This document shows positions 42,945 through 51,398 of a stretch of 64,000 nucleotides of DNA, one piece after another (the stretch's first letter is position 1; the number at the start of each line of letters is the position of its first letter). The notes under the pieces are model-generated. The model saw nothing but the letters and a program-made list of their open reading frames with translations. It searched no databases and had not been told where the DNA came from. Position numbers and translations under genes: made by a program. The DNA is from Streptomyces sp. NBC_01142. GTDB lineage: Bacteria; Actinomycetota; Actinomycetes; Streptomycetales; Streptomycetaceae. The DNA is taken from positions 682,001 to 746,000 of the forward strand of contig NZ_JAPEOR010000003.1 of NCBI RefSeq assembly GCF_026341125.1. Reading direction: 5' to 3'.

Positions 42945-43021
42945 TGATCGCTCTACTGTCGTCGCGGACGCATCCGGCGGCCCGTGGGCCACAGGCCCGT
43001 GGTGAGAGGAGACGCGCTGCC

Positions 43022-44332
43022 ATGGGGACCGGCCCCGATTCGCCACGTGAACTGAGCGCCAGCAGACCCGTGTTCACCGCACTGCCCCAGCCGCGTATAT
43101 GCGATGCGCCGGCTCCGCTCCCGGCGGCGGCAAGCGGTGAGGACCCTTCCGGCGCCCTCTGGAGCGTCCATCAGCCCAGTGTGCTGCTGATCGAGGACGA
43201 TCCCGGAGACGCACTCCTGGTCGAGGAGTTGATGGCCGACAGCGGTGTCCCTCTCCGGCTGCGCTGGGCCAGATCCCTGGCGGACGCGGTGAAACAACTC
43301 GGAGAGGGCGTTCCGCAGTGCATCCTGCTCGATCTGCATCTGCCGGACGCACAGGGCCTGGAGGCCCTGGAGAGGGTTCTCGGTCACGCTGCCGACTCCG
43401 CGGTGGTGGTCCTGACCGGACTCGCCGAGGAGCAGGCGGGCCTTGCCGCCGTCGCCGCCGGAGCCCAGGACTACCTGATCAAAGGCCGCCTCGAGGCGGA
43501 CTTCTTCGTCCGGGCCATCAGATACGCGATCCAGCGCAAGCAGACCGAACTGGCCGCGTCCGCCTTGCAGACAGGCCGCCTCCGGGCCCAGGAGAACGCC
43601 CGGCTGGAGCGTGGACTGCTGCCCACCCCGCTACTGCTCGACGCCACCGTCGCCGTCTGTGCCAGATACCAGCCCGGCCGCTCCCAGGCCCTGTTGGGCG
43701 GAGACTTCTACGACGTCGTCCAGACTCCTGACGGCACCACGCACGCGGTGGTGGGGGATGTCTCCGGCCACGGTCCCGACGAAGCCGCCCTGGGCGTGTG
43801 CCTGCGGGTGGCCTGGCGTTCCTTCGTACTGGCCGGCTCCCGTGGCCGGCGACTGCTGAGCCTGCTCGAACAGATCCTTGTCGCGGAACGGTCCGGACCG
43901 GAGATATTCGCCACCCTCACCTGCCTGACCCGTGTGAGGGGCGACAAGCACATGGATGTCCTACGGGCAGGCCACCCGGGCCTGTTGCTGCGTTCGCCGG
44001 GCGAATGCGTGCACCTGGAGGAGGTGCCCGGAGGCCCCGCGCTCGGTCTGCTGCCCGGCCTCGTGGCCACCTGGCCCGTCACCAGTGTGCCGGTGCCCGA
44101 ACTCGGGTCCGTGGTGATGTTCACGGACGGTCTGATCGAAGGGCGGATCGGCGCGGGCACCGAACGCCTCGGTGAGGACGGGCTCCTCGAGATCGCTCAG
44201 CGGCATGCCCATCAGCCCGCGGACGCCTTCGTGGACACTCTGATCCACTCCGCCCAGACGCTTGCGGCGAGCAGCGGTGGACTGGCCGACGACGTCGCCG
44301 TCCTTCACCTGGAATGGAACGGCACCACGTGA
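43022..44332 (+). CDS. Response regulator receiver fused to SpoIIE/PP2C phosphatase (RssB-like)
   Basis: The 436-residue protein has a receiver domain (about residues 55-175) with acidic pair LLIEDDPGD, phospho-acceptor Asp in CILLDLHLPD (about 104) and lysine in DYLIKGRLEADF. A coiled linker leads to a canonical PP2C domain (about 200-430) with LLGGDFYDVV, VVGDVSGHGPDEAALG, MFTDGLIE and LADDVAVLHL. Phosphorylation of the receiver would control serine-phosphatase activity on a STAS antagonist. Its TGA overlaps the GTG of the downstream histidine kinase, so kinase and regulator are coupled. Confidence 0.9.
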   Translation: MGTGPDSPRELSASRPVFTALPQPRICDAPAPLPAAASGEDPSGALWSVHQPSVLLIEDDPGDALLVEELMADSGVPLRLRWARSLADAVKQLGEGVPQCILLDLHLPDAQGLEALERVLGHAADSAVVVLTGLAEEQAGLAAVAAGAQDYLIKGRLEADFFVRAIRYAIQRKQTELAASALQTGRLRAQENARLERGLLPTPLLLDATVAVCARYQPGRSQALLGGDFYDVVQTPDGTTHAVVGDVSGHGPDEAALGVCLRVAWRSFVLAGSRGRRLLSLLEQILVAERSGPEIFATLTCLTRVRGDKHMDVLRAGHPGLLLRSPGECVHLEEVPGGPALGLLPGLVATWPVTSVPVPELGSVVMFTDGLIEGRIGAGTERLGEDGLLEIAQRHAHQPADAFVDTLIHSAQTLAASSGGLADDVAVLHLEWNGTT

Positions 44333-45951
44333 ACTCCGGACACGCAGGGACCGCTCGCCCGTCGGCCGCCCCCCGGGGGCTGACCGTCCAGGCCTGGTTC
44401 ATGCTGGCCCTCACGGTCCTGGGCGTCATGACGCTCGGCGCCGCAGCGGTCGGGGCAGCCTTGATCGCCCGGTCCACGGAGGCCGGGGACCACCTGATCG
44501 ACGACATAGGCCCGGCCCGTGCCGAAGCCCTGAAGCTGCAAGCGGCGATGCTGGAACAGGAAACGGGTGTACGTGGCTACCTCCTGACCGGCGACAGAGC
44601 CTTGCTGGAGCCCTACCACCGCGGCCGTGTCGCCGAGAGCAGCGCGCGGACACGGCTGCGGGACCTGCTGGGTGGCGAGCCCGCCCCGGCGGCCGATCTC
44701 ACGGCCGTCGACCTGGCGGTGCGTACCTGGCGGGAGGACTTCGCGATCCCGGCCATCGCCGCCGGAAAGGCGGATCGCGCCGGCTTCGTGGAGAAGGGGA
44801 AGGCGGCATTCGACGGGGTGCGGGAACGGCTCACCTCCCAGCAGCGGCAACTGGACCGGGAGCAAGCCGAGGCGAGGACCGCCTTCCTCGGGGCGCGCAC
44901 CGAGCGCGACCGCGTGCTCCTCGTCGTCCTGGCGGCCTTTCTGCTGACGGGTGTGGCCCTCGCGGTCCTGCTGCACTTCGCCGTGGTCCGCCCGCTCGCC
45001 AGGGTCCGCTCCGCCGCCCGCCGCGTCGCCGGCGGTTCCTTCGGCCACTCCATCCCGCGGCACGGACCGGCCGATGTGCAGTCACTCGCGCAGGCGGTCG
45101 AGGCGATGCGTCTGCGGGTGGTCAGCGAACTCGCCGTATCCCGGCGCAACGAGGCCGCGCTGTCCGAGCAGACCGCGGAACTCGATGCGCAGGCCCAGGA
45201 ACTGCAGCGGTCCAACGCGGAACTGGAGCAGTTCGCGTACGTCGCCTCACACGATCTGCAGGAGCCGCTGCGCAAGGTCTCCTCCTTCTGCCAGCTGCTG
45301 GAGAAGCGCTACGGCGACCAGCTCGACGAGCGGGGAACCCAGTACATCGCGTTCGCCGTCGACGGCGCCAAGCGCATGCAGGTGCTGATCAACGACTTGC
45401 TCACCTTCTCCCGTGTCGGCCGTCTCCAGGAAACCGAGGAAGCAGTCGCCCTGGACGGCGCCGTCGAGCGCGCTCTGCGCAACCTGGCTGCCGCCGTCGA
45501 GGAGAGCGACGCGGTGGTCGACCGGCCGGAACAGCTGCCCGAGGTGATGGGAGATCCCACGCTGCTCACCATGCTCTGGCAGAACCTCATCGGAAACGCG
45601 ATCAAGTTCAGGCACCCGGACCGGGCCCCACGCATCCGCATCACGGTCGACCGGGAGAGCTCCGAAGAGGGCGACCGGTGGATGTTCGGCATCACGGACA
45701 ACGGCATCGGCATCCCCGCCGAGTTCGCCGAGAAAGTGTTCGTCATCTTCCAGCGCCTGCACGGTCGCGACAGCTACTCGGGGACCGGAATCGGTCTGTC
45801 CCTGTGCAAGAAGATCGTCGAGCACGGCGGTGGCCGCATCTGGATCGACACCGCGCACAGCGGTGGCACCCGCCTCGCGTTCACCATCCCCGTCATCGCA
45901 TCGACGGACACCGAACAGCCGTCGGCCACCATCGAAGGAAGCACCACATGA
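44329..45951 (+). CDS. Membrane sensor histidine kinase with CHASE3, HAMP, HisKA and HATPase domains
   Basis: GTG at 44329 overlaps the previous stop (GTGA), giving 540 residues. A membrane segment at about 20-44 is followed by an extracytoplasmic CHASE3 domain (EQETGVRGYLLTGD near 80), a second membrane segment at about 190-212, HAMP, and a coiled coil. The HisKA domain has phospho-acceptor His308 in YVASHDLQEPLRKVSSF. The HATPase has NLIGNAIKFRHP, ITDNGIGIP and YSGTGIGLSLCKKIVEHGGG. CHASE3 kinases of this class are common upstream of RssB-like phosphatases. Both neighbours are response regulators, so it probably phosphorylates one or both. Confidence 0.92.
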   Translation: MNSGHAGTARPSAAPRGLTVQAWFMLALTVLGVMTLGAAAVGAALIARSTEAGDHLIDDIGPARAEALKLQAAMLEQETGVRGYLLTGDRALLEPYHRGRVAESSARTRLRDLLGGEPAPAADLTAVDLAVRTWREDFAIPAIAAGKADRAGFVEKGKAAFDGVRERLTSQQRQLDREQAEARTAFLGARTERDRVLLVVLAAFLLTGVALAVLLHFAVVRPLARVRSAARRVAGGSFGHSIPRHGPADVQSLAQAVEAMRLRVVSELAVSRRNEAALSEQTAELDAQAQELQRSNAELEQFAYVASHDLQEPLRKVSSFCQLLEKRYGDQLDERGTQYIAFAVDGAKRMQVLINDLLTFSRVGRLQETEEAVALDGAVERALRNLAAAVEESDAVVDRPEQLPEVMGDPTLLTMLWQNLIGNAIKFRHPDRAPRIRITVDRESSEEGDRWMFGITDNGIGIPAEFAEKVFVIFQRLHGRDSYSGTGIGLSLCKKIVEHGGGRIWIDTAHSGGTRLAFTIPVIASTDTEQPSATIEGSTT

Positions 45952-46397
45952 CCACCTCCCCGCAACCTGAGCCCGTGGAAGTCCTCCTCGTCGAGGACGA
46001 CGCCGGCGACGAGCTGATGACCCGGGAGGCCTTCGAGGACAACAGGATAGGCAACACTCTGCACGTCGTACGGGACGGGCTGGAGGCTCTCGACTTCCTC
46101 TACCGCCGTGAACAGCACAAGGACGCGGTGCGCCCGGATCTCATCCTGCTCGATCTGAACCTGCCGAAGTACGACGGCCGCCAGGTCCTGGAAAAGATCA
46201 AGTCCGACCCGGATCTGAAGCACATCCCCGTGGTCGTGCTCACCACGTCCGCGGCCGAAGAGGACATTCTTCGCAGCTACAAACTCCATGCCAACGCCTA
46301 TGTGACGAAGCCGGTCGACCTCGAGCAGTTCATCAAGGCGGTTCAGCAGATCGACGACTTCTTCGTCACGGTCGTCAAACTGCCCCGCACGTGCTGA
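45948..46397 (+). CDS. Single-domain response regulator (Rcp1/CheY-like)
   Basis: The 149-residue protein is a lone receiver domain with VLLVEDDAGDELMTREAFED, phospho-acceptor Asp in LILLDLNLPKYDG (about residue 66), VVVLTTSAAEEDI and the lysine in NAYVTKPVDLEQFIKAV. The NLPKYDGRQVL motif is typical of phytochrome-associated Rcp1-type regulators. It has no output domain. Its ATG overlaps the kinase stop (ATGA), so it is co-translated with the kinase and may act as a phosphate sink or relay. Confidence 0.92.
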   Translation: MTTSPQPEPVEVLLVEDDAGDELMTREAFEDNRIGNTLHVVRDGLEALDFLYRREQHKDAVRPDLILLDLNLPKYDGRQVLEKIKSDPDLKHIPVVVLTTSAAEEDILRSYKLHANAYVTKPVDLEQFIKAVQQIDDFFVTVVKLPRTC

Positions 46398-46403
46398 GCG
46401 TCC

Positions 46404-46438
46404 CCGCTGCCCGCTGCCCGCTGCCCGCTGCCCGCTGC
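46404..46438 (+). repeat. Five exact copies of the heptamer CCGCTGC
   Basis: The 7-bp unit is repeated five times without interruption, 7 nt after the response regulator stop. It lies between that gene and the convergent acyl-CoA synthetase gene. Such heptamer arrays are prone to copy-number change. Confidence 0.85.
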
Positions 46439-46530
46439 TCAACGCCGCCGCCACCGCCACCGGCACCCGTTCCGCACCGCGGCGTCGGCCATGCTCACTG
46501 CGGCCGGTCTGCGCGCACCGGGGCGCCCCC

Positions 46531-48153
46531 TCACTGGGCCGCCGACTCCGTCGCCACCGTCCGGGCCCAGCGGTAGTCCGCCTTGCCGCTCGGCGAGCGC
46601 TGGATCTCCTGCGCGATCACCAGCTGCCGCGGCACCTTGTAGCCCGCGAGCCTGGTGCGGCAGTGCGTCTGGATGTCGTCCAGCGTCGGCCGCTCCGCAC
46701 CCTCGCGCAGCTGCACCACGGCCGCCACATGGTTGCCCCACCGGGCGTCCGGCACCCCGGCGACCAGGGCGTCGTACACATCCGGATGGGACTTGAGGGC
46801 CTGCTCGACCTCTTCCGGATACACCTTCTCGCCACCGGTGTTGATGCACTGGGAGCCGCGGCCGAGGACGGTGACGATGCCCTCCTCGTCCACCGTCGCC
46901 ATGTCCCCGAGCAGCACCCACCGCTCGTCGCCGCGTTGGAAGAACGTCTCCGCGGTCTTCTCGGGGTCGTTGTAGTAGCCGAGGGGGACGTGTCCGCGCT
47001 GGGCGATACGGCCCGGCTCGCCCACCTTCACCGGCTCGTACGTCGCCGGGTCCACCACCGCCGTACGGGCGTTGACCCGTAGCCGGAAGCCCTTCTCCGG
47101 TCCTGAGTCCTCGGTCGCCGTGCCGTTGAAACCGGACTCGGACGAGCCGAAGTTGTTGAGCAGCAGCACCTTCGGCACCAGCGCCGCGAACTGCGCGCGC
47201 ACCGTCTCGGACATGATCGCGCCGGAGCTGGAGACGCTGAACATCGAGGAGCAGTCGGTCCCCTTCAGCGGCCCGGACAGCGCGTCGATCAGGGGCCGCA
47301 GCATCGCGTCGCCGACCAGCGACACGCTGGTGACCCTCTCCTTCTCGATCGTACGGAGCACCTCCTCCGGCACGTACTTGCGGTGAATGACGATCCGCTG
47401 GCCGAAGTTGAGGCCGATGAACGCGGTCAGGGTGGAGGTGCCGTGCATCAGCGGGGGAGTGGGGAAGAAGGTGATGCCGTCGCCGCCCGCGGCCACCCGC
47501 TCGGCGAGCTCCCCGGGCGAGGAGACCGGTTCGCCGGTCGGCGCGCCGCCCCCCAGCCCCGAGAAGAACAGGTCCTCCTGGCGCCACATCACACCCTTGG
47601 GCATACCGGTGGTGCCGCCGGTGTAGATGATGAACTGGTCGTCGGCGGAGCGCGGCCCGAAGCCCCGCTCGGGCGACGCGGCCGCCTCGGCGTCGGTGAA
47701 GGGGACGGCGGACAGCCCCGGCGCCCCGTCCGGCGGGATCCCCACCCGCACCAGATGCCGCAGCTTGTCCGTCTTCGGCAGCGCGGCGGCAACCCGCTCG
47801 GTGAACTCCGCGTCGAAGACCAGCGCGGCAAGATCGGCGTCGCGGTAGAGGTAGACCAGCTCCTCCTCCACATACCGGTAGTTGACATTGACCGGCACGA
47901 TGCGTGCCTTGAGGCACCCGAGCAGGGTCTGCAGATACTCGATCCCGTTGTACAGATGCAGGCCGAGGTGTTCGCCGGTCCTGATGCCGGCGTCGATCAG
48001 ATGGTGGGCGACGCGGTTGGCGGCCGCGTCCAGTTCCGCGTAGGTGAGCCTGCGCTCCGCGCCCGTACCGGGATGGTCGATGTACACGAGCGCCTCGCGG
48101 TCCGGGACCACGTCGACGACCGACTCGAACAGGTCGGCAAGGTTGTACTCCAC
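46531..48153 (-). CDS. Acyl-CoA synthetase, FadD3/FadD19-like
   Basis: GTG at 48153 has AGGAGG upstream at a short spacing, giving 540 residues. Motifs are FIIYTGGTTGMPKGVMWRQE (about residues 172-191), LNNFGSSESGFNG near 338, VLGRGSQCINTGGEKVYPEE near 438 and the terminal lysine in RSPSGKADYRWA. The YTGGTTGMPKGVMWR P-loop and the ITFFPTPPLMHGTS segment are characteristic of actinobacterial ligases that activate sterol side-chain or ring-derived acids. It is divergent from the enoyl-CoA hydratase, with an operator-rich 179-bp promoter between them. Substrate inferred only by family. Confidence 0.9.
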   Translation of the reverse strand: MEYNLADLFESVVDVVPDREALVYIDHPGTGAERRLTYAELDAAANRVAHHLIDAGIRTGEHLGLHLYNGIEYLQTLLGCLKARIVPVNVNYRYVEEELVYLYRDADLAALVFDAEFTERVAAALPKTDKLRHLVRVGIPPDGAPGLSAVPFTDAEAAASPERGFGPRSADDQFIIYTGGTTGMPKGVMWRQEDLFFSGLGGGAPTGEPVSSPGELAERVAAGGDGITFFPTPPLMHGTSTLTAFIGLNFGQRIVIHRKYVPEEVLRTIEKERVTSVSLVGDAMLRPLIDALSGPLKGTDCSSMFSVSSSGAIMSETVRAQFAALVPKVLLLNNFGSSESGFNGTATEDSGPEKGFRLRVNARTAVVDPATYEPVKVGEPGRIAQRGHVPLGYYNDPEKTAETFFQRGDERWVLLGDMATVDEEGIVTVLGRGSQCINTGGEKVYPEEVEQALKSHPDVYDALVAGVPDARWGNHVAAVVQLREGAERPTLDDIQTHCRTRLAGYKVPRQLVIAQEIQRSPSGKADYRWARTVATESAAQ

Positions 48154-48250
48154 CGTTCCTCCTGACCCCCGGCGAAACCCCGGCGAACTTCGGCTCGGCG
48201 GTCATTAGAGCGCCGGCGGGCACAACTGGGAAGGGGTGCCACCGAAGAAA

Positions 48251-48267
48251 TCTGACTGCCTGTCAGA
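48251..48267 (+). promoter_or_regulatory. 17-bp operator TCTGA-N7-TCAGA, copy 2
   Basis: TCTGACTGCCTGTCAGA has 6-bp perfect arms (TCTGAC/GTCAGA). It is centred between the divergent starts of the acyl-CoA synthetase (48153) and the enoyl-CoA hydratase (48333). It matches the site at 27791 in outline and arms. Confidence 0.6.
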
Positions 48268-48294
48268 AAACTATTGAACTGGAACGCCGCCTAC

Positions 48295-48309
48295 TGCAAC
48301 CTGTTCTAG
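48295..48309 (+). promoter_or_regulatory. KstR-like operator candidate, second copy
   Basis: TGCAACCTGTTCTAG ends 23 nt before the enoyl-CoA hydratase start. It differs from the site before the acyl-CoA dehydrogenase (TGCAACACGTTCTA) only in the two central bases, as expected for a dimer operator AACnnGTTnnA. Confidence 0.5.
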
Positions 48310-48332
48310 GTCTTGAGACGGGAGGTCCGCAC

Positions 48333-49142
48333 ATGGGACAACGCGGTGGTACCGAGCACCTCACCGTGCGGCGCGAAGACGCCACGCTGGTGCTCACCTT
48401 GAACAGGCCCGAGGCGAAGAACGCGCTCTCGCTGCCGATGCTGGTCGGGCTGTACGACGGCTGGCTGGAGGCGGACGAGGACGACGCGATCCGCTCCGTC
48501 GTGCTGACAGGGGCAGGAGGCTCCTTCTGCGCCGGCATGGACCTCAAAGCCCTCGCCGGGGGCGGGATGGAAGGAGAGCACTACCGGGACCGGATGAAAG
48601 CAGACCCCGACCTCCACTGGAAGGCGATGCTGCGCCACCACCGCCCCCGTAAACCGGTGATCGCCGCCGTCGAGGGGTACTGCGTCGCCGGCGGGACCGA
48701 GATCCTCCAGGGCACCGACATCCGTGTCGCCGGGCAGAGCGCCACCTTCGGCCTGTTCGAGGTCAAGCGCGGGCTCTTTCCGATCGGCGGCTCGACCGTG
48801 CGGCTCCAGCGCCAGATCCCGCGCACGCACGCGCTGGAGATGTTGCTGACCGGCCGCCCCTACAGCGCGGAAGAGGCCCAGCGGATCGGGCTCGTCGGCC
48901 ACGTTGTCCCGGACGGCACAGCGCTGGAGAAGGCGCTCGCCATCGCCGAGCAGATCAACGCCTGCGGTCCGGTGGCTGTCGAGGCGGTGAAGGCGTCCGT
49001 GTACGAAACGGCGGAGATGACGGAGACCGAGGGGCTGGCGGCCGAACTCAAGCGGGGGTGGCCGGTGTTCGACACGGCGGACGCGAAGGAGGGGGCGCGG
49101 GCGTTTACGGAGAAGCGCGCGCCGGTGTACCGCCGGGCCTGA
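48333..49142 (+). CDS. Enoyl-CoA hydratase/isomerase (crotonase family)
   Basis: The 269-residue protein has the crotonase oxyanion-hole segments VLTGAGGSFCAGMDLKALAG (about residues 51-70) and VEGYCVAGGTEILQGTDIRV (about 110-129). FGLFEVKRGLFPIGGSTVRL follows, where a catalytic Glu is expected. It hydrates or isomerises an enoyl-CoA in beta-oxidation. GGAGG lies 8 nt upstream of the ATG. It is divergent from the FadD-like synthetase and followed by the DUF35/thiolase-fold genes after a 232-bp repeat-containing gap, so its operon with them is uncertain. Confidence 0.9.
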   Translation: MGQRGGTEHLTVRREDATLVLTLNRPEAKNALSLPMLVGLYDGWLEADEDDAIRSVVLTGAGGSFCAGMDLKALAGGGMEGEHYRDRMKADPDLHWKAMLRHHRPRKPVIAAVEGYCVAGGTEILQGTDIRVAGQSATFGLFEVKRGLFPIGGSTVRLQRQIPRTHALEMLLTGRPYSAEEAQRIGLVGHVVPDGTALEKALAIAEQINACGPVAVEAVKASVYETAEMTETEGLAAELKRGWPVFDTADAKEGARAFTEKRAPVYRRA

Positions 49143-49152
49143 ACCTCCCCCA

Positions 49153-49306
49153 CCCCGCCCCTTCCCTGAACCGGAGCTCCGCCCCGGTTCCCCGCGCCTC
49201 GATCGCCGCCGGGGAATGCAGCCCGCCGGCGGTTGAGGACACTCCCTCCCTCGCCCTGCGGGCGTCCGGCGTCCGGGGGCTTGCCCCCGGTTCGGGAAGG
49301 GGCGGG
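49153..49306. repeat. Streptomyces-type interspersed palindromic intergenic element
   Basis: Outer arms CCCCGCCCCTTCCCTGAACC (49153 on) and GGTTCGGGAAGGGGCGGG (ending 49306) are nearly complementary. Inside lie two more dyads, CGGAGCTCCG with flanks and a CCGCCGG...CCGGCGG pair near 49207-49233 ending GGTTGAGGAC. This layout resembles the abundant non-coding repeats between Streptomyces genes. It fills the gap between the hydratase and DUF35 genes and may act as a bidirectional terminator. Confidence 0.6.
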
Positions 49307-49374
49307 CAGGGGTCAAACCCGCCGCAGGCGCACCCGCCCCCGCACACCACCCCTCAGAAGAAAGGCCCCCGCCC

Positions 49375-50343
49375 ATGACAGCCGCCCCCTCCCCGGAGGT
49401 TCTCAAAGCCCCGCTGGTCGTCGAGTTCCCTTTCACCCGCTCCCTGGGCCCCGTCCAGTCCGCCTTCCTCACCGGCCTGCGCGAACGGACCGTCCTCGGC
49501 GTGACGACCGGCGACGGCAAGGTGCTCGTCCCGCCCGTCGAGTACGACCCGGTCACCGCGGAGGAGATCCGCGACCTGGTCGAGGTCGGTGCCACCGGGA
49601 CCGTCACCACCTGGGCGTGGAACCCGGACCCGCGCCGCGACCAGCCGCTCACGACGCCCTTCGCCTGGGTGCTGGTGAAGCTCGACGGGGCCGATACCGG
49701 GCTCCTCCACGTTCTCGACGCACCCGGCCCCGACGCCGTACGCAGCGGTATGCGCGTCCGCATCCGCTGGGCGGCGGAGCGCACCGGCGCCATCACCGAC
49801 ATCGCCTGCTTCGAGCCGTACGAGAGCGAGCCCACCGCGGCTGCCGGCAGGCACAGTGGCGCGTTCGACGACGCGGTGACCGGCATCGTCACCCCCGCCA
49901 GGCTCGACTACACCTACTCGCCCGGCCGCGCCCAGTCCGCGTACATCCACGCCCTCGCCGGACGGAAAACCGTCGGGGAGAGTTGCCCGTCCTGCCGGAA
50001 GGTGTACGTCCCGCCCCGCGGCGCCTGTCCCACCTGCGGCATCGCCACCACCGAACAGGTCGAGGTCGGTCCGCGCGGCACCGTCACCACCTACTGCATC
50101 GTCAACATCAAGGCTGCGCATACGGCGAATCTCGACATCGAAGTGCCGTACGTCTATGCGCATATCGCCCTCGACGGCGCGGATCTCGCCCTGCACGGCC
50201 GTATCGGCGGAATCCCGTACGACCAGGTGCGGATGGGGCTGCGTGTCGAACCGGTATGGACCGAAGGCAGCCGGCACCCCGACCACTACCGGCCCACCGG
50301 CGAACCGGACGCCGACTACGACGCTTACAAGGAGCTGCTCTGA
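49375..50343 (+). CDS. Double OB-fold DUF35 protein with zinc ribbon (ChsH2/Ltp partner type)
   Basis: The 322-residue protein has two OB-fold modules of DUF35 type. The first (about residues 30-145) lacks a zinc ribbon. The second (about 165-310) starts with YSPGRAQSAYIHALAGRKTV and has a zinc ribbon with Cys204, Cys207, Cys218 and Cys221 (CPSCRKVYVPPRGACPTC). DUF35 proteins pair with thiolase-fold Ltp proteins and, in sterol side-chain degradation, support retro-aldol cleavage. The stop overlaps the start of the first thiolase-fold gene (TGATG), in line with a complex. Confidence 0.85.
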   Translation: MTAAPSPEVLKAPLVVEFPFTRSLGPVQSAFLTGLRERTVLGVTTGDGKVLVPPVEYDPVTAEEIRDLVEVGATGTVTTWAWNPDPRRDQPLTTPFAWVLVKLDGADTGLLHVLDAPGPDAVRSGMRVRIRWAAERTGAITDIACFEPYESEPTAAAGRHSGAFDDAVTGIVTPARLDYTYSPGRAQSAYIHALAGRKTVGESCPSCRKVYVPPRGACPTCGIATTEQVEVGPRGTVTTYCIVNIKAAHTANLDIEVPYVYAHIALDGADLALHGRIGGIPYDQVRMGLRVEPVWTEGSRHPDHYRPTGEPDADYDAYKELL

Positions 50344-51398
50344 TGCGACACGCCAGGGACGTGGCCATCGTCGCCTTCGCGCAGACGGACACGCTGCGGC
50401 GCACCGACGAGCTCTCCGAGGTCGAGATGGTGATGCCGGTGCTGCACGATGTGCTGCGCCGGACCGGTCTGAAGGCCGGCGACATCGGCTTCACCTGCTC
50501 GGGGTCGAGCGACTATCTCGCCGGACGTGCCTTCTCCTTCACCATGGCACTCGACGGCGTCGGCGCATGGCCGCCGATCTCCGAGTCCCATGTCGAGATG
50601 GACGGAGCCTGGGCGCTGTACGAGGCCTGGGTGAAGATCCTCACCGGCGAGGCCGACACCGCCCTCGTCTACGCGTACGGCAAATCCTCCCCGGGCGAGG
50701 TGCGCGACGTGCTGACCCGCCAGCTCGACCCGTACTACGTCGCCCCGCTCTGGCCCGATGCGGTCGCGCTCGCCGCGCTCCAGGCGCAGGCACTGATCGA
50801 CGCCGGGTCGGCGGACGAACCCGCGCTGGCCGCCGTGGCGGCCCGCAGCCGCACCGACGCCGAGTCCAACCCTCACGCTCAGCTGAAGGGTGAGGTCCCG
50901 CCGGGGGAGTACCTCGTCCGGCCGCTGCGGAGCGGGGACTGCCCGCCGGTCGGCGACGGTGCGGCCGCCGTGATCCTCGCCGCCGGGGACCGGGCACGCG
51001 CACTGTGCGAGCGCCCCGCCTGGATCCGCGGCATGGACCACCGCATCGAACCGCACAGCCTCGGTGTACGCGACCTCACCGACTCGCCCTCCACCCGGCT
51101 CGCAGCCGAGCGCGCCGGAGCCTTCGAACGGCCCGTGGACACCGCCGAGCTGCATGCGCCGTTCAGCTCGCAGGAAGTCGTCCTGCGCGCAGCCCTCAAC
51201 CTTGACGACACGGTGAGGGTCAACCCGTCCGGCGGCGCTCTCGCCGCCAACCCGGTCATGGCCGCGGGGCTCATCCGTCTCGGCGAGGCCGCCGCCCGCA
51301 TCCACCGTGGCGAGTCCGACCGGGCGCTCGCCCACGCCACCTCCGGCCCCTGTCTCCAGCAGAACCTGGTCGCCGTCCTCGAAGGAGATGCGCGATGA
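50343..51398 (+). CDS. Thiolase-fold lipid-transfer-type protein 1 (no nucleophilic Cys)
   Basis: The 351-residue protein has the SCP-x thiolase fold: N-terminal RDVAIVAFAQTDTLRRTDEL, middle LVYAYGKSSPGEV, C-terminal AELHAPFSSQEVVLRAAL and VNPSGGALAANPVMAAGLIR. At the usual active-site cysteine position the sequence reads ISESHVEMDGAWALYEA, without Cys. This speaks against a classic thiolase and for a retro-aldolase or non-catalytic partner. It is translationally coupled on both sides: TGATG with the DUF35 gene and ATGA with the next thiolase-fold gene. Confidence 0.85.
   Translation: MRHARDVAIVAFAQTDTLRRTDELSEVEMVMPVLHDVLRRTGLKAGDIGFTCSGSSDYLAGRAFSFTMALDGVGAWPPISESHVEMDGAWALYEAWVKILTGEADTALVYAYGKSSPGEVRDVLTRQLDPYYVAPLWPDAVALAALQAQALIDAGSADEPALAAVAARSRTDAESNPHAQLKGEVPPGEYLVRPLRSGDCPPVGDGAAAVILAAGDRARALCERPAWIRGMDHRIEPHSLGVRDLTDSPSTRLAAERAGAFERPVDTAELHAPFSSQEVVLRAALNLDDTVRVNPSGGALAANPVMAAGLIRLGEAAARIHRGESDRALAHATSGPCLQQNLVAVLEGDAR

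Noticed and set aside
44262..46397. 711-codon frame ending as the response regulator
   Set aside because: Only the last 149 codons (from 45948) are real; the rest is the histidine kinase in the wrong frame.
49233..51398. 721-codon frame starting in the intergenic repeat
   Set aside because: Its first ~370 codons are a shadow of the DUF35 gene; the true start of the thiolase-fold protein is 50343.
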